DNA of 64,000 bases, from assembly GCA_012270585.1 (NCBI GenBank), contig JAAXIB010000088.1, forward strand, positions 2,419 to 66,418, given 5' to 3'. The notes below the pieces were generated by a model that worked only from the letters and a program-made list of their open reading frames with translations, did not search any database and was not told the DNA's origin. Positions within the stretch are counted from its first letter, which is position 1. Each line of letters begins with the position of its first letter. Shown here in pieces: positions 37,023-46,827 of this stretch. A program made the translations under genes and the position numbers. The DNA comes from Nitrospirales bacterium. Its GTDB lineage: Bacteria; Nitrospirota; Nitrospiria; Nitrospirales; UBA8639.

Positions 37023-37616
37023 TCATTTCAAACCCTCCGGCTCAGGAACCCTTGGCACAAACAGATCATATTCCCATCGCCACGGTTCAGGAACTCCGGC
37101 CCACCAATTGTCAGGGTGGGTCTTTTCCCAGGCTTGTACCTCCAACCATAGTTCATCGGTACGAGCCCGATCGAGCCGGTTGGCCATGCCAGCCACCAGG
37201 TCATATTGTTGCCTGATCCCCTCATGCAGCAGTTCTTTTGCCATCCTGGCCAACAGATCGGGAGGATCAACAAGATCCATGGTCCCGCGGTTGACCATGG
37301 AGAGCGACAACTGCCCCACCTTGACCCACTCATCGCGTTTGGCCAACCATTCCAAATATCCATCCAGCGCATGATACACGTAGATGAGATACACGTAACT
37401 TTCAACGGATGGCGATTGATCGATGTTCATTTGACAGGCTTCGACCGCACGACGATAATCACCGGCAGCCAGATACACTTTGGCCCGGGCCAACGGAGGT
37501 TGGACGTTCTGCATCGGGTTTTCCGCAACCGACACACTGGTTCCCGTGAAACACCATCCCAGCAACAACACCAGAAGACTCAGATGAATCCTTCGAGACT
37601 GATCCGGCACGCCCAT
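37023..37616 (-). CDS. Exported protein with helical repeats
   Basis: 197 aa from ATG 37616. A signal peptide (HLSLLVLLLGWCFTGTSVSVAEN) is followed by helices with TPR-like spacing (ARAKVYLAAGDYRRAVEACQ, ESYVYLIYVYHALDGYLEWLAKRD). The C-terminus is Trp/Pro-rich (DNWWAGVPEPWRWEYD). Probably periplasmic. It is divergent from the TPR gene at 37764, 147 bases away. Confidence 0.65.
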   Translation of the reverse strand: MGVPDQSRRIHLSLLVLLLGWCFTGTSVSVAENPMQNVQPPLARAKVYLAAGDYRRAVEACQMNIDQSPSVESYVYLIYVYHALDGYLEWLAKRDEWVKVGQLSLSMVNRGTMDLVDPPDLLARMAKELLHEGIRQQYDLVAGMANRLDRARTDELWLEVQAWEKTHPDNWWAGVPEPWRWEYDLFVPRVPEPEGLK

Positions 37617-37763
37617 AATGCCCTCCCCGTTGGTTAAATTTCGCCACGCCAACAACGCCAGAATACCACGTCTTGATCCATGTGTGCATGCAGCTTAACT
37701 TATTCACGGTGATGTGGTAAAAATTGATCAGCCTTCACGTGTCATACGGCCCGGGATTCAACG

Positions 37764-38459
37764 ATGTATGCTTTGATACTGGTTTTAGGAGTGGTCCTGG
37801 CTTCCTCCCCCGTAAAAGCGGAAACGGAATTGTGGGAGACGCTCAACACCGCCGGCATGCTGGCCTACAAAGAGCGTAATTTCGTCATGGCGAGAGAGAT
37901 GTTTCACCGGGCCTTGAACGCCCTGGAAGGAACAACCGAACTCGATCCACGAGCCGCCACGACCCTGAACAATCTGGGCGCGACCCACGAAGCATTGGGA
38001 GAGTACGAACAGGCAGAACTCCGTTATCGTCATGCGCTCACGATGATCGAAACGATCCAAGGTCCCGATCATCCTGACGTCGTGGTAGGACTGAATAATC
38101 TGGCTTCTTTGCATTTTTCGCAACGAGCGTTTGACAAGGCTGAACCGCTTTGGCAAAGAGGGCTCTCCATCAGTGAAAGCTTTTGGGGAGACGCGCACCC
38201 CCATCTTATCCAAACCCTGATGACCCTGGGACTCGTCACGCAGGTACAAGAAATGTTTGATCGAGCGGAGTCCTACTATATTCGCGCCATTGAAATCGGC
38301 AAGCGTTCCTTGGGCGCCGAACATCCCAGCCTGATTCCCCTTTATGAACGATATGCGTCATTACTGCGCCAGGCCGATCGTGACGAGGAAGCACAGGCTG
38401 TCGATCGCCAAGCGGAAGCCATTCGAGCCACGAATGAACGCTCCGCTCCTCGTGAGTAA
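37764..38459 (+). CDS. Exported TPR-repeat protein
   Basis: 231 aa. A short signal peptide ends around SSPVKAETE. About four kinesin-light-chain-like TPRs follow (AREMFHRALNALEG, AELRYRHALTMIETIQGPDHPDV, AEPLWQRGLSISES, AESYYIRAIEIGKRSLGAEHPSL). It probably acts as a periplasmic scaffold. It is similar in repeat type to the TPR lipoprotein at 22420. It is followed 31 bases later by lhr. Confidence 0.8.
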   Translation: MYALILVLGVVLASSPVKAETELWETLNTAGMLAYKERNFVMAREMFHRALNALEGTTELDPRAATTLNNLGATHEALGEYEQAELRYRHALTMIETIQGPDHPDVVVGLNNLASLHFSQRAFDKAEPLWQRGLSISESFWGDAHPHLIQTLMTLGLVTQVQEMFDRAESYYIRAIEIGKRSLGAEHPSLIPLYERYASLLRQADRDEEAQAVDRQAEAIRATNERSAPRE

Positions 38460-38490
38460 ACCGGGAGCACGTTGACCGGGGAGATGCGCG

Positions 38491-41400
38491 ATGGATTCAC
38501 AACGCATCCCATCGGGACGGCACACAGGCCGTCCCCTACAGTCTTTCCATCCCATCATTGCCCGCTGGTTTCAGGATACAATCGGTCAGCCCACCGACGT
38601 TCAAACGGCGAGTTGGCCCGCCCTTTGTTCCGGTGAACACGCACTCATAGCCGCCCCCACGGGGTCAGGCAAAACCTTAGCCGCTTTTTTGGCGTCGATT
38701 GATTCCTTATTCCAACAGGCGCTCTCCAACAACCTGGCCGACCACACGCAGATTCTCTACGTCTCGCCGCTCAAGGCCCTGAGCAACGACGTCCAGAAAA
38801 ATCTCCGCCGGCCCCTGAGTGAGATTTCCGGAAACGCGTTGGCGGCCGGTCTTCTCCTTCCGGAGATACGGGTCGAAGTTCGCACGGGTGATACGCCCAC
38901 AAAGACTCGACAAGACATGCTTCGCCGCCCACCCCATATTCTTATCACAACGCCCGAATCCCTTTACCTGTTACTGACGGCTCGCAAGAGCCGGGACATT
39001 CTTCGCACCGTCCGCACGGTTATCGTCGATGAAATCCACGCCTTGGCCGGCAACAAACGCGGGTCGCACGTGACGCTTTCCCTGGAGCGACTGGATGCCG
39101 TCACGCACACGAAACCGAATCGCATTGGGCTTTCTGCCACGCAAAAACCGTTGCAAGCCATTGTCCGGTTCCTGGCAGGCGGCACCAGTCACGTTTCCCA
39201 AAGCCGAGAACCCGCCTGGACGCCAACCCCTTGTCGTCTTGTCGACATGGGACAGCGCCGGGAAATGGATCTGGCTATTGAAACACCTCGGGATGAACTT
39301 GGCGCGATCGCGACCAATGCCATTTGGGCGGACGTCTATGATCGTCTCACCGAGTTGGTCCAGGCGCATCGCTCCACCCTGGTGTTTGTCAACACGAGGC
39401 GATTGGCCGAACGCATCGCCCATCAGTTAACCGATCGATTAGGCGAGGACCTCGTGGCCGCACATCACGGCAGTCTGTCACGCAAGATGCGATGGTGGGC
39501 GGAAGAACGTCTCAAGAAAGGGCAGACTCGCGTTGTGATTGCGACGGCGTCTCTGGAACTGGGCATCGACATCGGGTTCGTCGATCTCGTGTGCCAGGTG
39601 GGTTCCCCGCGCGCCATTGCCACCTGCCTGCAGCGAATCGGCCGGGCAGGCCACTGGGTGGGCGCGATTCCAAAAGGCCGACTATTGTGTACGACTCGTG
39701 ACGAGCTTGTGGAATGCGCCGCGCTCATTCGAGCGATTCACCGTGGCAACCTGGATCACATTCTTGTTCCTCAACACCCCAAAGATATTCTGGCTCAACA
39801 ATTGGTCGCGGAGGTTTCGGCTCAAGAGTGGCCCGTGGATTCGCTCTATCAACAATACACCCAAGCCTATCCCTATCGGCACCTTACCAGAAAAGCGTTT
39901 GACGAAGTCGTCACCATGGTAACCCATGGCTGGGTCCCGACTCGCGGCAAGCAACAGGCGCTTCTCTTTCACGACCGCGCACAGAATCGCTTGCGCGCTC
40001 GAAGGGGAGCACGACTGGCCGCGATTACTTCCGGTGGTGCCATACCGGACACCGCGACCTATGCCGTCATTGCCGAACCCCAGGGCAACACGGTCGGGTC
40101 GGTGGATGAAGATTTTGCCGTGGAAAGTCTTGCCGGAGACATTATTCTGTTGGGTAATACCTCGTGGCGGATCCGTGGAGTCGAGACCGGCGTGATGCGA
40201 GTGGAAGACGCGCAAGGCGCCCCTCCAACCATCCCCTTTTGGCGGGGAGAAGCCCCTTCGCGAACCCTTGAACTCTCCCAAGAAGTGGCGGAGTTACGGC
40301 AAGCTCTCGCGGATCGACTCACGCCACCCTCCCCCGCATTCCCGGGAGCGTCGGAACAGGACCCCGTCCCGCGTTGGCTCGAATCGGAATGTGGAGCCGA
40401 CCAACGCGCGGCCGAGCAAATTCTCGCCTACCACCAGTCCGGATTGCGGATGCTGGGTGCCGTCCCCACGCAACGGACCGTTATTGCCGAACGCTTCTTT
40501 GATGAAGCCGGCGGCATGCAACTCGTCATTCATTCGCCATTCGGCGGGCGCATCAATCGGGCTTGGGGGCTCGCCTTACGAAAGCGATTTTGCGTCAGTT
40601 TCGACTTTGAACTGCAAGCGGCTGCCACTGATGAAGGGCTGGTGCTGTCATTGGGTGAACGGCACAGCTTTCCATTGGAAACCGTGTGGTCCCTGCTCCG
40701 GCCCTCCAACGTCAAGGAGGTGCTCACCCAAGCCGTCCTGCAATCCCCCATGTTCATGGCCCGCTGGCGGTGGAACGCCTCACGCGCCTTGGCCGTGCTG
40801 CGTTTTCGCAACGGCAGACGGGTTCCCCTCCATTTACAGCGCATGCGGGCCGAAGACCTCCTGACGGGAGTGTTTCCCATGGCCATGGCCTGTCAAGATA
40901 ATCGCCCTCCGGGCAACATCGAAGTGCCCTCTCATCCTTTAGTCCAAGAAACACTTCGCGATTGCCTTGAAGAAGCCATGGACGTCGAGGGGCTGACGAC
41001 CCTCCTGCAACGCATTGAACGGGGCGACGTTCAATGCCTGTCCATCGAGTCTCCGACGCCGTCTCCCTTCTCTCATGAAATTTTGAACGCAAACCCTTAT
41101 GGGTTTCTGGACGATGCCCCACTCGAAGAACGACGCTCACGAGCCGTCAGCATGCGACACATGCTGCCCCCGGAGGAAGCCGCAACGACGGGCGCTCTGG
41201 ATGCCGACACGATTGCATCGGTTTGCCTAGAAGCTTGGCCACGCGTTCGGGATGCCGATGAATTACAGGAAGCCCTTCATCTTCTGACGTGGGTCCCGGA
41301 GGACCGGGCCGTGGAATGGAACGCCTTTCTTCCTGACCTGCTCGATTCAGGGCAAGCCCTCGTGCTTCCTCACACAGACCCGACGCGGAACTTGACGATC

Positions 41401-42942
41401 TCCATATGGACCACACCCGATCATCTTTCCCTCCTTGCCAAAATCCAGCCTGATTTTACCGCGTCCACGGATGCGCACCAGTGTAAAAATACCCCTTCGT
41501 TCAACTTCTCCGGCACTGAGCAGGAAGCTCGGGGCACGATCGTGCGAAGTTGGATGGAAGTCATCGGCCCCACCACGGCGCGGGAATTGGCGACAACTCT
41601 TCGATGGCCCATTTCGGTCACACGGACGGCGCTCGAACAACTTGAAGCCCAAGGCCAAGTCCTTCAGGGAACATTTCGATGCCGAGAGCGTCACGTCCCT
41701 TCACCAGCGCCTATGCCTGATGCCGAGCCCCCTTTCCCTTTGCGTGAATCCGATCAAAAACACGACTCGAAACCCGAAATCGAGTGGTGCGATCGTCGTT
41801 TACTGGCTCGTATTCATCGACGAACCGTCCTCACTCTTCGTCGAGAGATTCAAACCGTCTCCGCTTCAGACTTTATGCGCTTTCTGTTCCGATGGCAGCA
41901 CGTCGCTCCCACCGCCAGGCTGCACGGAGAACTCGGGCTCCAAACCATCCTTGAACAACTGGCGGGCTTTGAAGCCGCTGCTTCCGCCTGGGAGCCCCAC
42001 GTACTCCACAGCCGCATGGCCAATTACAGGCCGGACACATTGGATTATCTTTGTTTACGCGGAATCATCACGTGGGGACGGCTGACCCCACCCATGCCCG
42101 ACCATGACCTCGCCAGCGCCAAACAAAAAAAGCGGGTAATCCCCACGAGTCTCGCTCCGATCAGTCTCTTTCCTCGAAGCGACGTGGAATGGCTGCTGGC
42201 CCTCGCTCGTAAAGAACCTCGGGGCCTGCACACGGGGCTTCCGGAAAAACTGACCGCCGTTGCCCGGACCGTGTATCACTATCTCTCGCAACAAGGAGCA
42301 CGGTTTTTTGCCGACATCACCCGCGGCACGCACCACCTCCAGGCAGAGGTGGAACAAGGATTGTGGGAACTGGCAAGTGTCGGGCTGGTCACCGCCGATG
42401 GTTTCGACAATCTCCGTGCCTTGCTTGATCCTAAACGCCGTCGAGGGATTGGACGCCATCAGAAGCACCGGCCACGACATACGATCGGGCGATGGTCATT
42501 ACTCACAACCGGCACGGATGAATCGGACGGACGGACGACACCGACCTTCACCCCCACCGAAGCTTGGGCTCGTCAATTGTTACGTCGGTATGGAATCGTG
42601 TTTCGAGATCTGCTGAAGCGGGAATCCCTGACCGTTGCGTGGCGCGATTTGCTGGTGATCTATCGACGAATGGAGTTGCGCGGAGAAATTCGCGGCGGGC
42701 ACTTTGTCTCAGGCATGACGGGCGAACAATTCGGACTGCCGGAAGCCGTGGAAGCTCTTCGGGCCGTGCGTAACGACCCGCAAGCCGGAGCCCAGGAAAT
42801 CCGTCTCTCCGGATCCGATCCTTTAAACCTCGTCGGCATCATTCTCCCGGGCAACCGGATCCCTTCTCACCCCTCACGATGCGTCATCTACCACAACGGG
42901 ACCCCGGTCGCCTCGGAACCCCTCTCCAGCGTCTCTGCATGA
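38491..42942 (+). CDS. lhr: Lhr-family superfamily 2 helicase, full length
   Basis: 1483 aa, close to the roughly 1500 aa of full-length Lhr. The helicase core includes Walker A APTGSGKT (residues 55-62), the DEIH box near residues 180-183, GLSATQKPL, VFVNTRRLAERIAHQL and CLQRIGRAGHW. Beyond the core are the Lhr winged-helix region, the beta-rich domain and a long C-terminal domain with tandem helical segments, as in the E. coli type. Lhr unwinds RNA:DNA hybrids in stress and repair. Residues about 7-17 are encoded by a dispersed repeat (38511-38539). No alternative downstream start precedes the helicase fold. The frame is unbroken over 4.4 kb. Confidence 0.95.
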   Translation: MDSQRIPSGRHTGRPLQSFHPIIARWFQDTIGQPTDVQTASWPALCSGEHALIAAPTGSGKTLAAFLASIDSLFQQALSNNLADHTQILYVSPLKALSNDVQKNLRRPLSEISGNALAAGLLLPEIRVEVRTGDTPTKTRQDMLRRPPHILITTPESLYLLLTARKSRDILRTVRTVIVDEIHALAGNKRGSHVTLSLERLDAVTHTKPNRIGLSATQKPLQAIVRFLAGGTSHVSQSREPAWTPTPCRLVDMGQRREMDLAIETPRDELGAIATNAIWADVYDRLTELVQAHRSTLVFVNTRRLAERIAHQLTDRLGEDLVAAHHGSLSRKMRWWAEERLKKGQTRVVIATASLELGIDIGFVDLVCQVGSPRAIATCLQRIGRAGHWVGAIPKGRLLCTTRDELVECAALIRAIHRGNLDHILVPQHPKDILAQQLVAEVSAQEWPVDSLYQQYTQAYPYRHLTRKAFDEVVTMVTHGWVPTRGKQQALLFHDRAQNRLRARRGARLAAITSGGAIPDTATYAVIAEPQGNTVGSVDEDFAVESLAGDIILLGNTSWRIRGVETGVMRVEDAQGAPPTIPFWRGEAPSRTLELSQEVAELRQALADRLTPPSPAFPGASEQDPVPRWLESECGADQRAAEQILAYHQSGLRMLGAVPTQRTVIAERFFDEAGGMQLVIHSPFGGRINRAWGLALRKRFCVSFDFELQAAATDEGLVLSLGERHSFPLETVWSLLRPSNVKEVLTQAVLQSPMFMARWRWNASRALAVLRFRNGRRVPLHLQRMRAEDLLTGVFPMAMACQDNRPPGNIEVPSHPLVQETLRDCLEEAMDVEGLTTLLQRIERGDVQCLSIESPTPSPFSHEILNANPYGFLDDAPLEERRSRAVSMRHMLPPEEAATTGALDADTIASVCLEAWPRVRDADELQEALHLLTWVPEDRAVEWNAFLPDLLDSGQALVLPHTDPTRNLTISIWTTPDHLSLLAKIQPDFTASTDAHQCKNTPSFNFSGTEQEARGTIVRSWMEVIGPTTARELATTLRWPISVTRTALEQLEAQGQVLQGTFRCRERHVPSPAPMPDAEPPFPLRESDQKHDSKPEIEWCDRRLLARIHRRTVLTLRREIQTVSASDFMRFLFRWQHVAPTARLHGELGLQTILEQLAGFEAAASAWEPHVLHSRMANYRPDTLDYLCLRGIITWGRLTPPMPDHDLASAKQKKRVIPTSLAPISLFPRSDVEWLLALARKEPRGLHTGLPEKLTAVARTVYHYLSQQGARFFADITRGTHHLQAEVEQGLWELASVGLVTADGFDNLRALLDPKRRRGIGRHQKHRPRHTIGRWSLLTTGTDESDGRTTPTFTPTEAWARQLLRRYGIVFRDLLKRESLTVAWRDLLVIYRRMELRGEIRGGHFVSGMTGEQFGLPEAVEALRAVRNDPQAGAQEIRLSGSDPLNLVGIILPGNRIPSHPSRCVIYHNGTPVASEPLSSVSA
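38511..38539 (+). repeat. REP-like repeat inside the lhr N-terminal coding region
   Basis: ATCGGGACGGCACACAGGCC then GTCCCCTAC matches the intergenic copy at 27650-27678 at 28 of 29 bases. It is an imperfect palindrome (GGGACGGC...GCCGTCCC type). Here it lies 20 bases inside the lhr frame and is translated. Confidence 0.85.
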
Positions 42943-43039
42943 GCCTTCACCATCCTGACGTCTCGCGTTGCCTTTGGAGAGCTGGTCCCATCATCGCTCT
43001 TGTCTTGACCACGGCATGCCCTCACGATAAGATCCGGCC

Positions 43040-43315
43040 ATGTCACGCATTCCGTTTGATCCTCGCTCCTTGGGTTCCATGCGCAAGCGCCCCCAACCCG
43101 GCCCTCCCCGGGCTGATCCCGCCGCCCAATTTCGTTCTCTGAATGCCACACTCTTGTTCTGTCCGAATTGCAAAGAAGCGACACCGGCTCGGGAGCGGCT
43201 TTTGCTCGTCCTGCCGTCAGGCAACAAATATGAATACGTCTGTTCCTACTGCGGGACCTCGACCGGGGAAAAAATCGACCAGGACCACCAAGCCCCCACG
43301 TTAATCATTCCCTGA
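43040..43315 (+). CDS. Small zinc-ribbon protein
   Basis: 91 aa. A Pro/Arg-rich N-terminus precedes LLFCPNCKEATPARERLLL and YVCSYCGTSTGEK; the two CX2C knuckles about 30 residues apart form a zinc ribbon. No catalytic domain is seen, so it may be a nucleic-acid- or protein-binding module. It lies 97 bases after lhr in the same direction and converges with the gene at 43305 with a 10-base overlap. Confidence 0.7.
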   Translation: MSRIPFDPRSLGSMRKRPQPGPPRADPAAQFRSLNATLLFCPNCKEATPARERLLLVLPSGNKYEYVCSYCGTSTGEKIDQDHQAPTLIIP

Positions 43316-43529
43316 TTTTGAAACGCTTCTCGCGGGCCGGACGTTGTTTCCGGAACCGGTGAACTTCCATGGCCATGATGCGAAGCGCATTGGTGGTGGG
43401 ACAGGGCCCGGGACGGAGCCGATAGCCCAACTTCAATTCCTTGTCACCGACCGTTTCCTGAAAATGAACGTTGACGAGACTTACCAATTCCTGTTCCAGG
43501 CGTTTGACCTCGACGTAAAAATACGACAA
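43305..43529 (-). CDS. Conserved-looking hypothetical, 5' end disrupted by repeat
   Basis: 74 aa from a TTG at 43529. The sequence VEVKRLEQELVSLVNVHFQE and LRPGPCPTTNALRIMAMEVHRFR has a natural, soluble-protein composition. The frame remains coding-like upstream (STILHNSLLEDGLSYFYVEV) to a stop at 43593-43595 but contains no ATG, GTG or TTG there. That stop lies inside a REP-like repeat starting at 43590, suggesting the repeat replaced the original N-terminus. Confidence 0.5.
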   Translation of the reverse strand: MSYFYVEVKRLEQELVSLVNVHFQETVGDKELKLGYRLRPGPCPTTNALRIMAMEVHRFRKQRPAREKRFKIRE

Positions 43530-43883
43530 CCCGTCTTCGAGAAGGGAATTATGAAGAATTGTAGACCACGGCTGTTCTTCTTTCCTTATCTGTCATTCCT
43601 GCGAAAGCAGGAATCCAGAGTCTGTATTCTTGTAAAGAGAAGAAAAAAAGACACTGGATCCTCGATTAAAGATGTCGAGGATGACAGACAAAGACAAAAG
43701 CAGAAAACAAAGACCCTGGATCCCTGATTTCCGTCTGTATCCGCAGCCACGATCATTCCCAGGATTCGGCGCAAGTTTGTACCGGGTATCATCCATGATG
43801 CTGACGACTGACGATCGGTTGAAAAAAAGACGCCCCCGCGCAAGTTCAATGCGAACGTTCGAACGCAGGGGGAAAGAGGCGCG
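43530..43883. other. Intergenic region dominated by REP-like repeats
   Basis: 354 bases with the inverted repeat pair described separately. The right part (43740-43880) shows no gene and no repeat I recognise. Confidence 0.5.
43590..43687. repeat. Inverted REP-like pair
   Basis: 43590-43618 is CTGTCATTCCTGCG...GGAATCCAG, and 43654-43687 is the 34-base CTGGATCCTCGATTAAAGA... unit identical to 27611-27644. The spacing and opposite orientation mirror the pair at 27543-27644. After it, CCTGGATCCCTGATTTCC (about 43707-43725) looks like a third, degraded copy. Confidence 0.85.
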
Positions 43884-44282
43884 TTAGTCAGAAGACAACC
43901 GAATTGAAGGGTTTTCGGGCAGGCTTTCCAGATACTCCAGCAAGGCTCGATACGTGAGTTCACGGACTTTGGCTTTTGTAGCCGACTCTTCATCCAAACT
44001 GCGTTTCAGCCAGACCACGTCCTGAACTTGGGCGTTGGCATGATTACATAGAGTCCACATGTGATGGAGAAATTCTACCGACAATCCGACCTGAACTCCT
44101 TCCGATTCAATACGGTCATCCAAAATGGCCAAGAAGTCTGAAATAGCCTCATCAGCCCGATACGGTTTGGAAGCATATCCGAATGCCTCCGTGGCGGCCT
44201 CTTCTTGTTTGGCCTGTTCGACCAAATCATGCATGTACTCTTTCAAGAGTCCAATTTGTCGACCTGAAAGCCGCATGGTCAT
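43884..44282 (-). CDS. Hypothetical helical protein
   Basis: 132 aa from ATG 44282 (a GTG at 44303 is an alternative). It is mostly helical and acidic: LSGRQIGLLKEYMHDLVEQAKQ, DEAISDFLAILDDRIE, VEFLHHMWTLCNHANAQVQD, LTYRALLEYLESLP. No motif is recognised and no membrane segment is present. Confidence 0.55.
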   Translation of the reverse strand: MTMRLSGRQIGLLKEYMHDLVEQAKQEEAATEAFGYASKPYRADEAISDFLAILDDRIESEGVQVGLSVEFLHHMWTLCNHANAQVQDVVWLKRSLDEESATKAKVRELTYRALLEYLESLPENPSIRLSSD

Positions 44283-44393
44283 TTCGCCGCCAATCTCGAA
44301 CACACTCCCGCACGAAGATGCGCTTTACCTTATCTCAACTTCCCGAGATCGGCAAGCACGCGTCACTGCCCGCTCGTTCGTTGATCTTCTTCT

Positions 44394-45020
44394 TCACGCC
44401 TTGCCTTCGTCCCCCCATAAAGTGGCCAACCTGGAGTCGCGTCCACAGGTAAAGCGGTACAATTTATACCGGATGGGATTCTTTTGATAAAAATCTTGGT
44501 GATATTCCTCTGCCGGATAAAACGCCGTGGCTTGTGTAATTTCCGTCACGATCGGGGCACTGAAAGTTTTGGTACGTTCGATTTCCTCTTTCGATGCTTC
44601 CGCCAACTGACGCTGTTCATCATTGTGATAGAAAATCGCAGGACGATATTGATCTCCATAATCACAAAACTGTGAATTCGGCGTCGTGGGGTCCGTATTT
44701 GGCCAATAGACGGCCAACAATTCCCGATAGCTGATTTTTTGAGGATCATACTCGACTTGAACGGCCTCGGCGTGTCCGGTTCCCCCGGCAGAAACCTCTT
44801 CGTAGGTCGGATTGACCGTATGGCCACCCGTATATCCCGACGTCGTGGAAATCACTCCATCGAGTTTATCGAACGGGCCTTCCATGCACCAGAAACACCC
44901 CCCTGCAAACGTGGCGATTACATAATCGCCTTTGTTCGTTTCACTGATCGACTGGCTGTTCATACTGACCAGTAGCCCTCCCCCCAGCAGGAGCAAGAGA
45001 AAAAATTTGTAGACTTTCAT
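44394..45020 (-). CDS. msrA: Exported peptide-methionine (S)-S-oxide reductase
   Basis: 208 aa from ATG 45020. A signal peptide (MKVYKFFLLLLLGGGLLVSM) precedes the MsrA domain with the catalytic AGGCFWCMEGPF (Cys42 and Cys45), GYTGGHTVNPTYEEV, GHAEAVQVEYDP and YRPAIFYH. The last residues (FTCGRDSRL) carry a possible resolving Cys. It repairs oxidised methionine, here in the periplasm, so it needs an exported thiol donor; a VKOR-thioredoxin fusion lies 3.5 kb away. Confidence 0.93.
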   Translation of the reverse strand: MKVYKFFLLLLLGGGLLVSMNSQSISETNKGDYVIATFAGGCFWCMEGPFDKLDGVISTTSGYTGGHTVNPTYEEVSAGGTGHAEAVQVEYDPQKISYRELLAVYWPNTDPTTPNSQFCDYGDQYRPAIFYHNDEQRQLAEASKEEIERTKTFSAPIVTEITQATAFYPAEEYHQDFYQKNPIRYKLYRFTCGRDSRLATLWGDEGKA

Positions 45021-45143
45021 GACGGCGACTCCTTTCATTCGCGATACCCAAGACAAGTATCGGGTGCGAGGCACCTTCTTTATTCTACTCTACGTAGAAA
45101 ACAGTATTTCTCAGCATTTCTCTATGTTACACCTCGATCCTAT

Positions 45144-46814
45144 TCAAAGCACGCGTGCGTCGGGTTTTATATAAAACAGCAAAATAAATCCCACCAGCAC
45201 CATCGCCAGCAGCGAAAGAAGGCCTGCGAGACGACCGTGCGGTGCCGGCAACCGGATCTCCAACCAGCGTGCACAGCCCATCAAGACGGCAAGAACGCCA
45301 ATCAAAACGTGTGTGCTTTGAATAAGGAATTCCTGTTTTCGCTCCATCACCCCGTGAGAATGGGTCAACATGATCATGCCGCCCATGATACACAGAAGCG
45401 GAAACACAAATTGGAAAGACTGCCTGCCTGACGATTGCGTTCTCCCCAGCCATTCGGACCAACCTAACCCAAAGACCAGCATCGCAGCGAACCAATGTTG
45501 AACGACCTCGGAATTTTGCAAGCTCGACATAAATCCGATCGAGCCTAACGGCCAATGATCCGGATTGGCAAACACAAAAACCAGCACGGAAAACCCAAGA
45601 AACATGAGCGGCCACAGTCGAGCCCATGTAAACCGTCCCAGTTGCTCAAGCAAGGCCACGAGACCCATAGCGAGGATAATGACACCGGACACATTATGGT
45701 TAAACCGGTCCCAACTCACGTCTTCTTTTTTCCCGATTTCACCGGTCTTGAGGTCGGTCAATTCCGGCGCCTCGATGAGAATCCGTTCCGGACCGCCAAG
45801 GTGCGGATATTTCGGAGCATACATCACCCGGATTTCCGAGAACGTCACGGCTTCCTTGGTCACGTCGACCGATGGCGGAAATCCCGTCAGGGAAACGGCT
45901 GTAAACAGTAAAACCCCTGCAAGAAGAATTTCCACTTCAAGATAAGAGGGAACGCGAGAAAACACACCTGTTCCCGAGGCTTGTTCCCGATCTGATCGGA
46001 GATCGAACCCGGGGTCGTGAGCGTTTCCCTTGGTCTGTTGCCTGGCAGAGAGAAAGTTGACCGTGGCCAAGGCCAGCACACAGACAAACAGCACGATCTT
46101 GACCAGGAGCATGTTGCCGTATCCCGTTCCGATCAATCGCGCCCAACCACCCACATAATGCCACCCGAGAAACACCCCCGACCCAACGATAAACACCACG
46201 CATCCCATCCCCAAAAGAGAGAAACGGGCCACCATGTGGGGCCACCGGCCGGCGTGTCGTTCCCGCATCATCCTCCAGAGCAACACCATGTGGACCACCC
46301 CGCCCGCCCAGACCGTTGCGCCACATACGTGGACCATGGTCGCCACCATTAACGGTTGCCGATTTTCCAACCGGCTGGCCGCATGACTCAGCCACGCTTC
46401 ATTCACCATAAACAACCCGACCATGAGCCATACCATACCCCAAGGAAGTCGCCTGGAAACGTCTCGCCTGACCCTTGCCGCCGACCAGGCCGTGCCCAAG
46501 GCCAGCAGGACCCCCGACGTCCCGAATTTAAATAATCCTGTATGCAGAACGGCCTGCAAACCCAGGGAGCCAAGCGCATCACTCAACGCCAGGGCTTTTA
46601 ACGCTAACTGGAGAATACGCAATCCGGCCATCACACAGAGGCTCAAGACGCTCACCTTTAACAGCGTGTCGCTCGCGGACCGGACCACCGGGTCCTGATC
46701 GTAAATCGGCCGCAGAACCACCAGTGTGCAGGCAAAGCCTCCCAGAGATAACGACAAGGCAACAAGAGCCCCGCCATCGAGCAACCCGCTGATGAATTCA
46801 AGAAACTCCGTCAT
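45144..46814 (-). CDS. copD: CopD-family copper-resistance membrane protein
   Basis: 556 aa with about 13-14 hydrophobic helices. The N-terminal half matches CopD: ALSLSLGGFACTLVVLRPI, LSHAASRLENRQPLMVATMVHVCGATVWAGG with conserved His, and MLLVKIVLFVCVLALATVNF. A periplasmic loop of about 100 residues follows (PPSVDVTKEAVTFSEIRVMY). A second membrane block contains HNVSGVIILAMGLVALLEQLG and MLTHSHGVMERKQEFLIQSTHVLIG, whose His residues could bind copper. It is directly downstream of copC, a usual pair. Confidence 0.85.
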   Translation of the reverse strand: MTEFLEFISGLLDGGALVALSLSLGGFACTLVVLRPIYDQDPVVRSASDTLLKVSVLSLCVMAGLRILQLALKALALSDALGSLGLQAVLHTGLFKFGTSGVLLALGTAWSAARVRRDVSRRLPWGMVWLMVGLFMVNEAWLSHAASRLENRQPLMVATMVHVCGATVWAGGVVHMVLLWRMMRERHAGRWPHMVARFSLLGMGCVVFIVGSGVFLGWHYVGGWARLIGTGYGNMLLVKIVLFVCVLALATVNFLSARQQTKGNAHDPGFDLRSDREQASGTGVFSRVPSYLEVEILLAGVLLFTAVSLTGFPPSVDVTKEAVTFSEIRVMYAPKYPHLGGPERILIEAPELTDLKTGEIGKKEDVSWDRFNHNVSGVIILAMGLVALLEQLGRFTWARLWPLMFLGFSVLVFVFANPDHWPLGSIGFMSSLQNSEVVQHWFAAMLVFGLGWSEWLGRTQSSGRQSFQFVFPLLCIMGGMIMLTHSHGVMERKQEFLIQSTHVLIGVLAVLMGCARWLEIRLPAPHGRLAGLLSLLAMVLVGFILLFYIKPDARVL

Positions 46815-46827
46815 GAAAAGATCTGAC

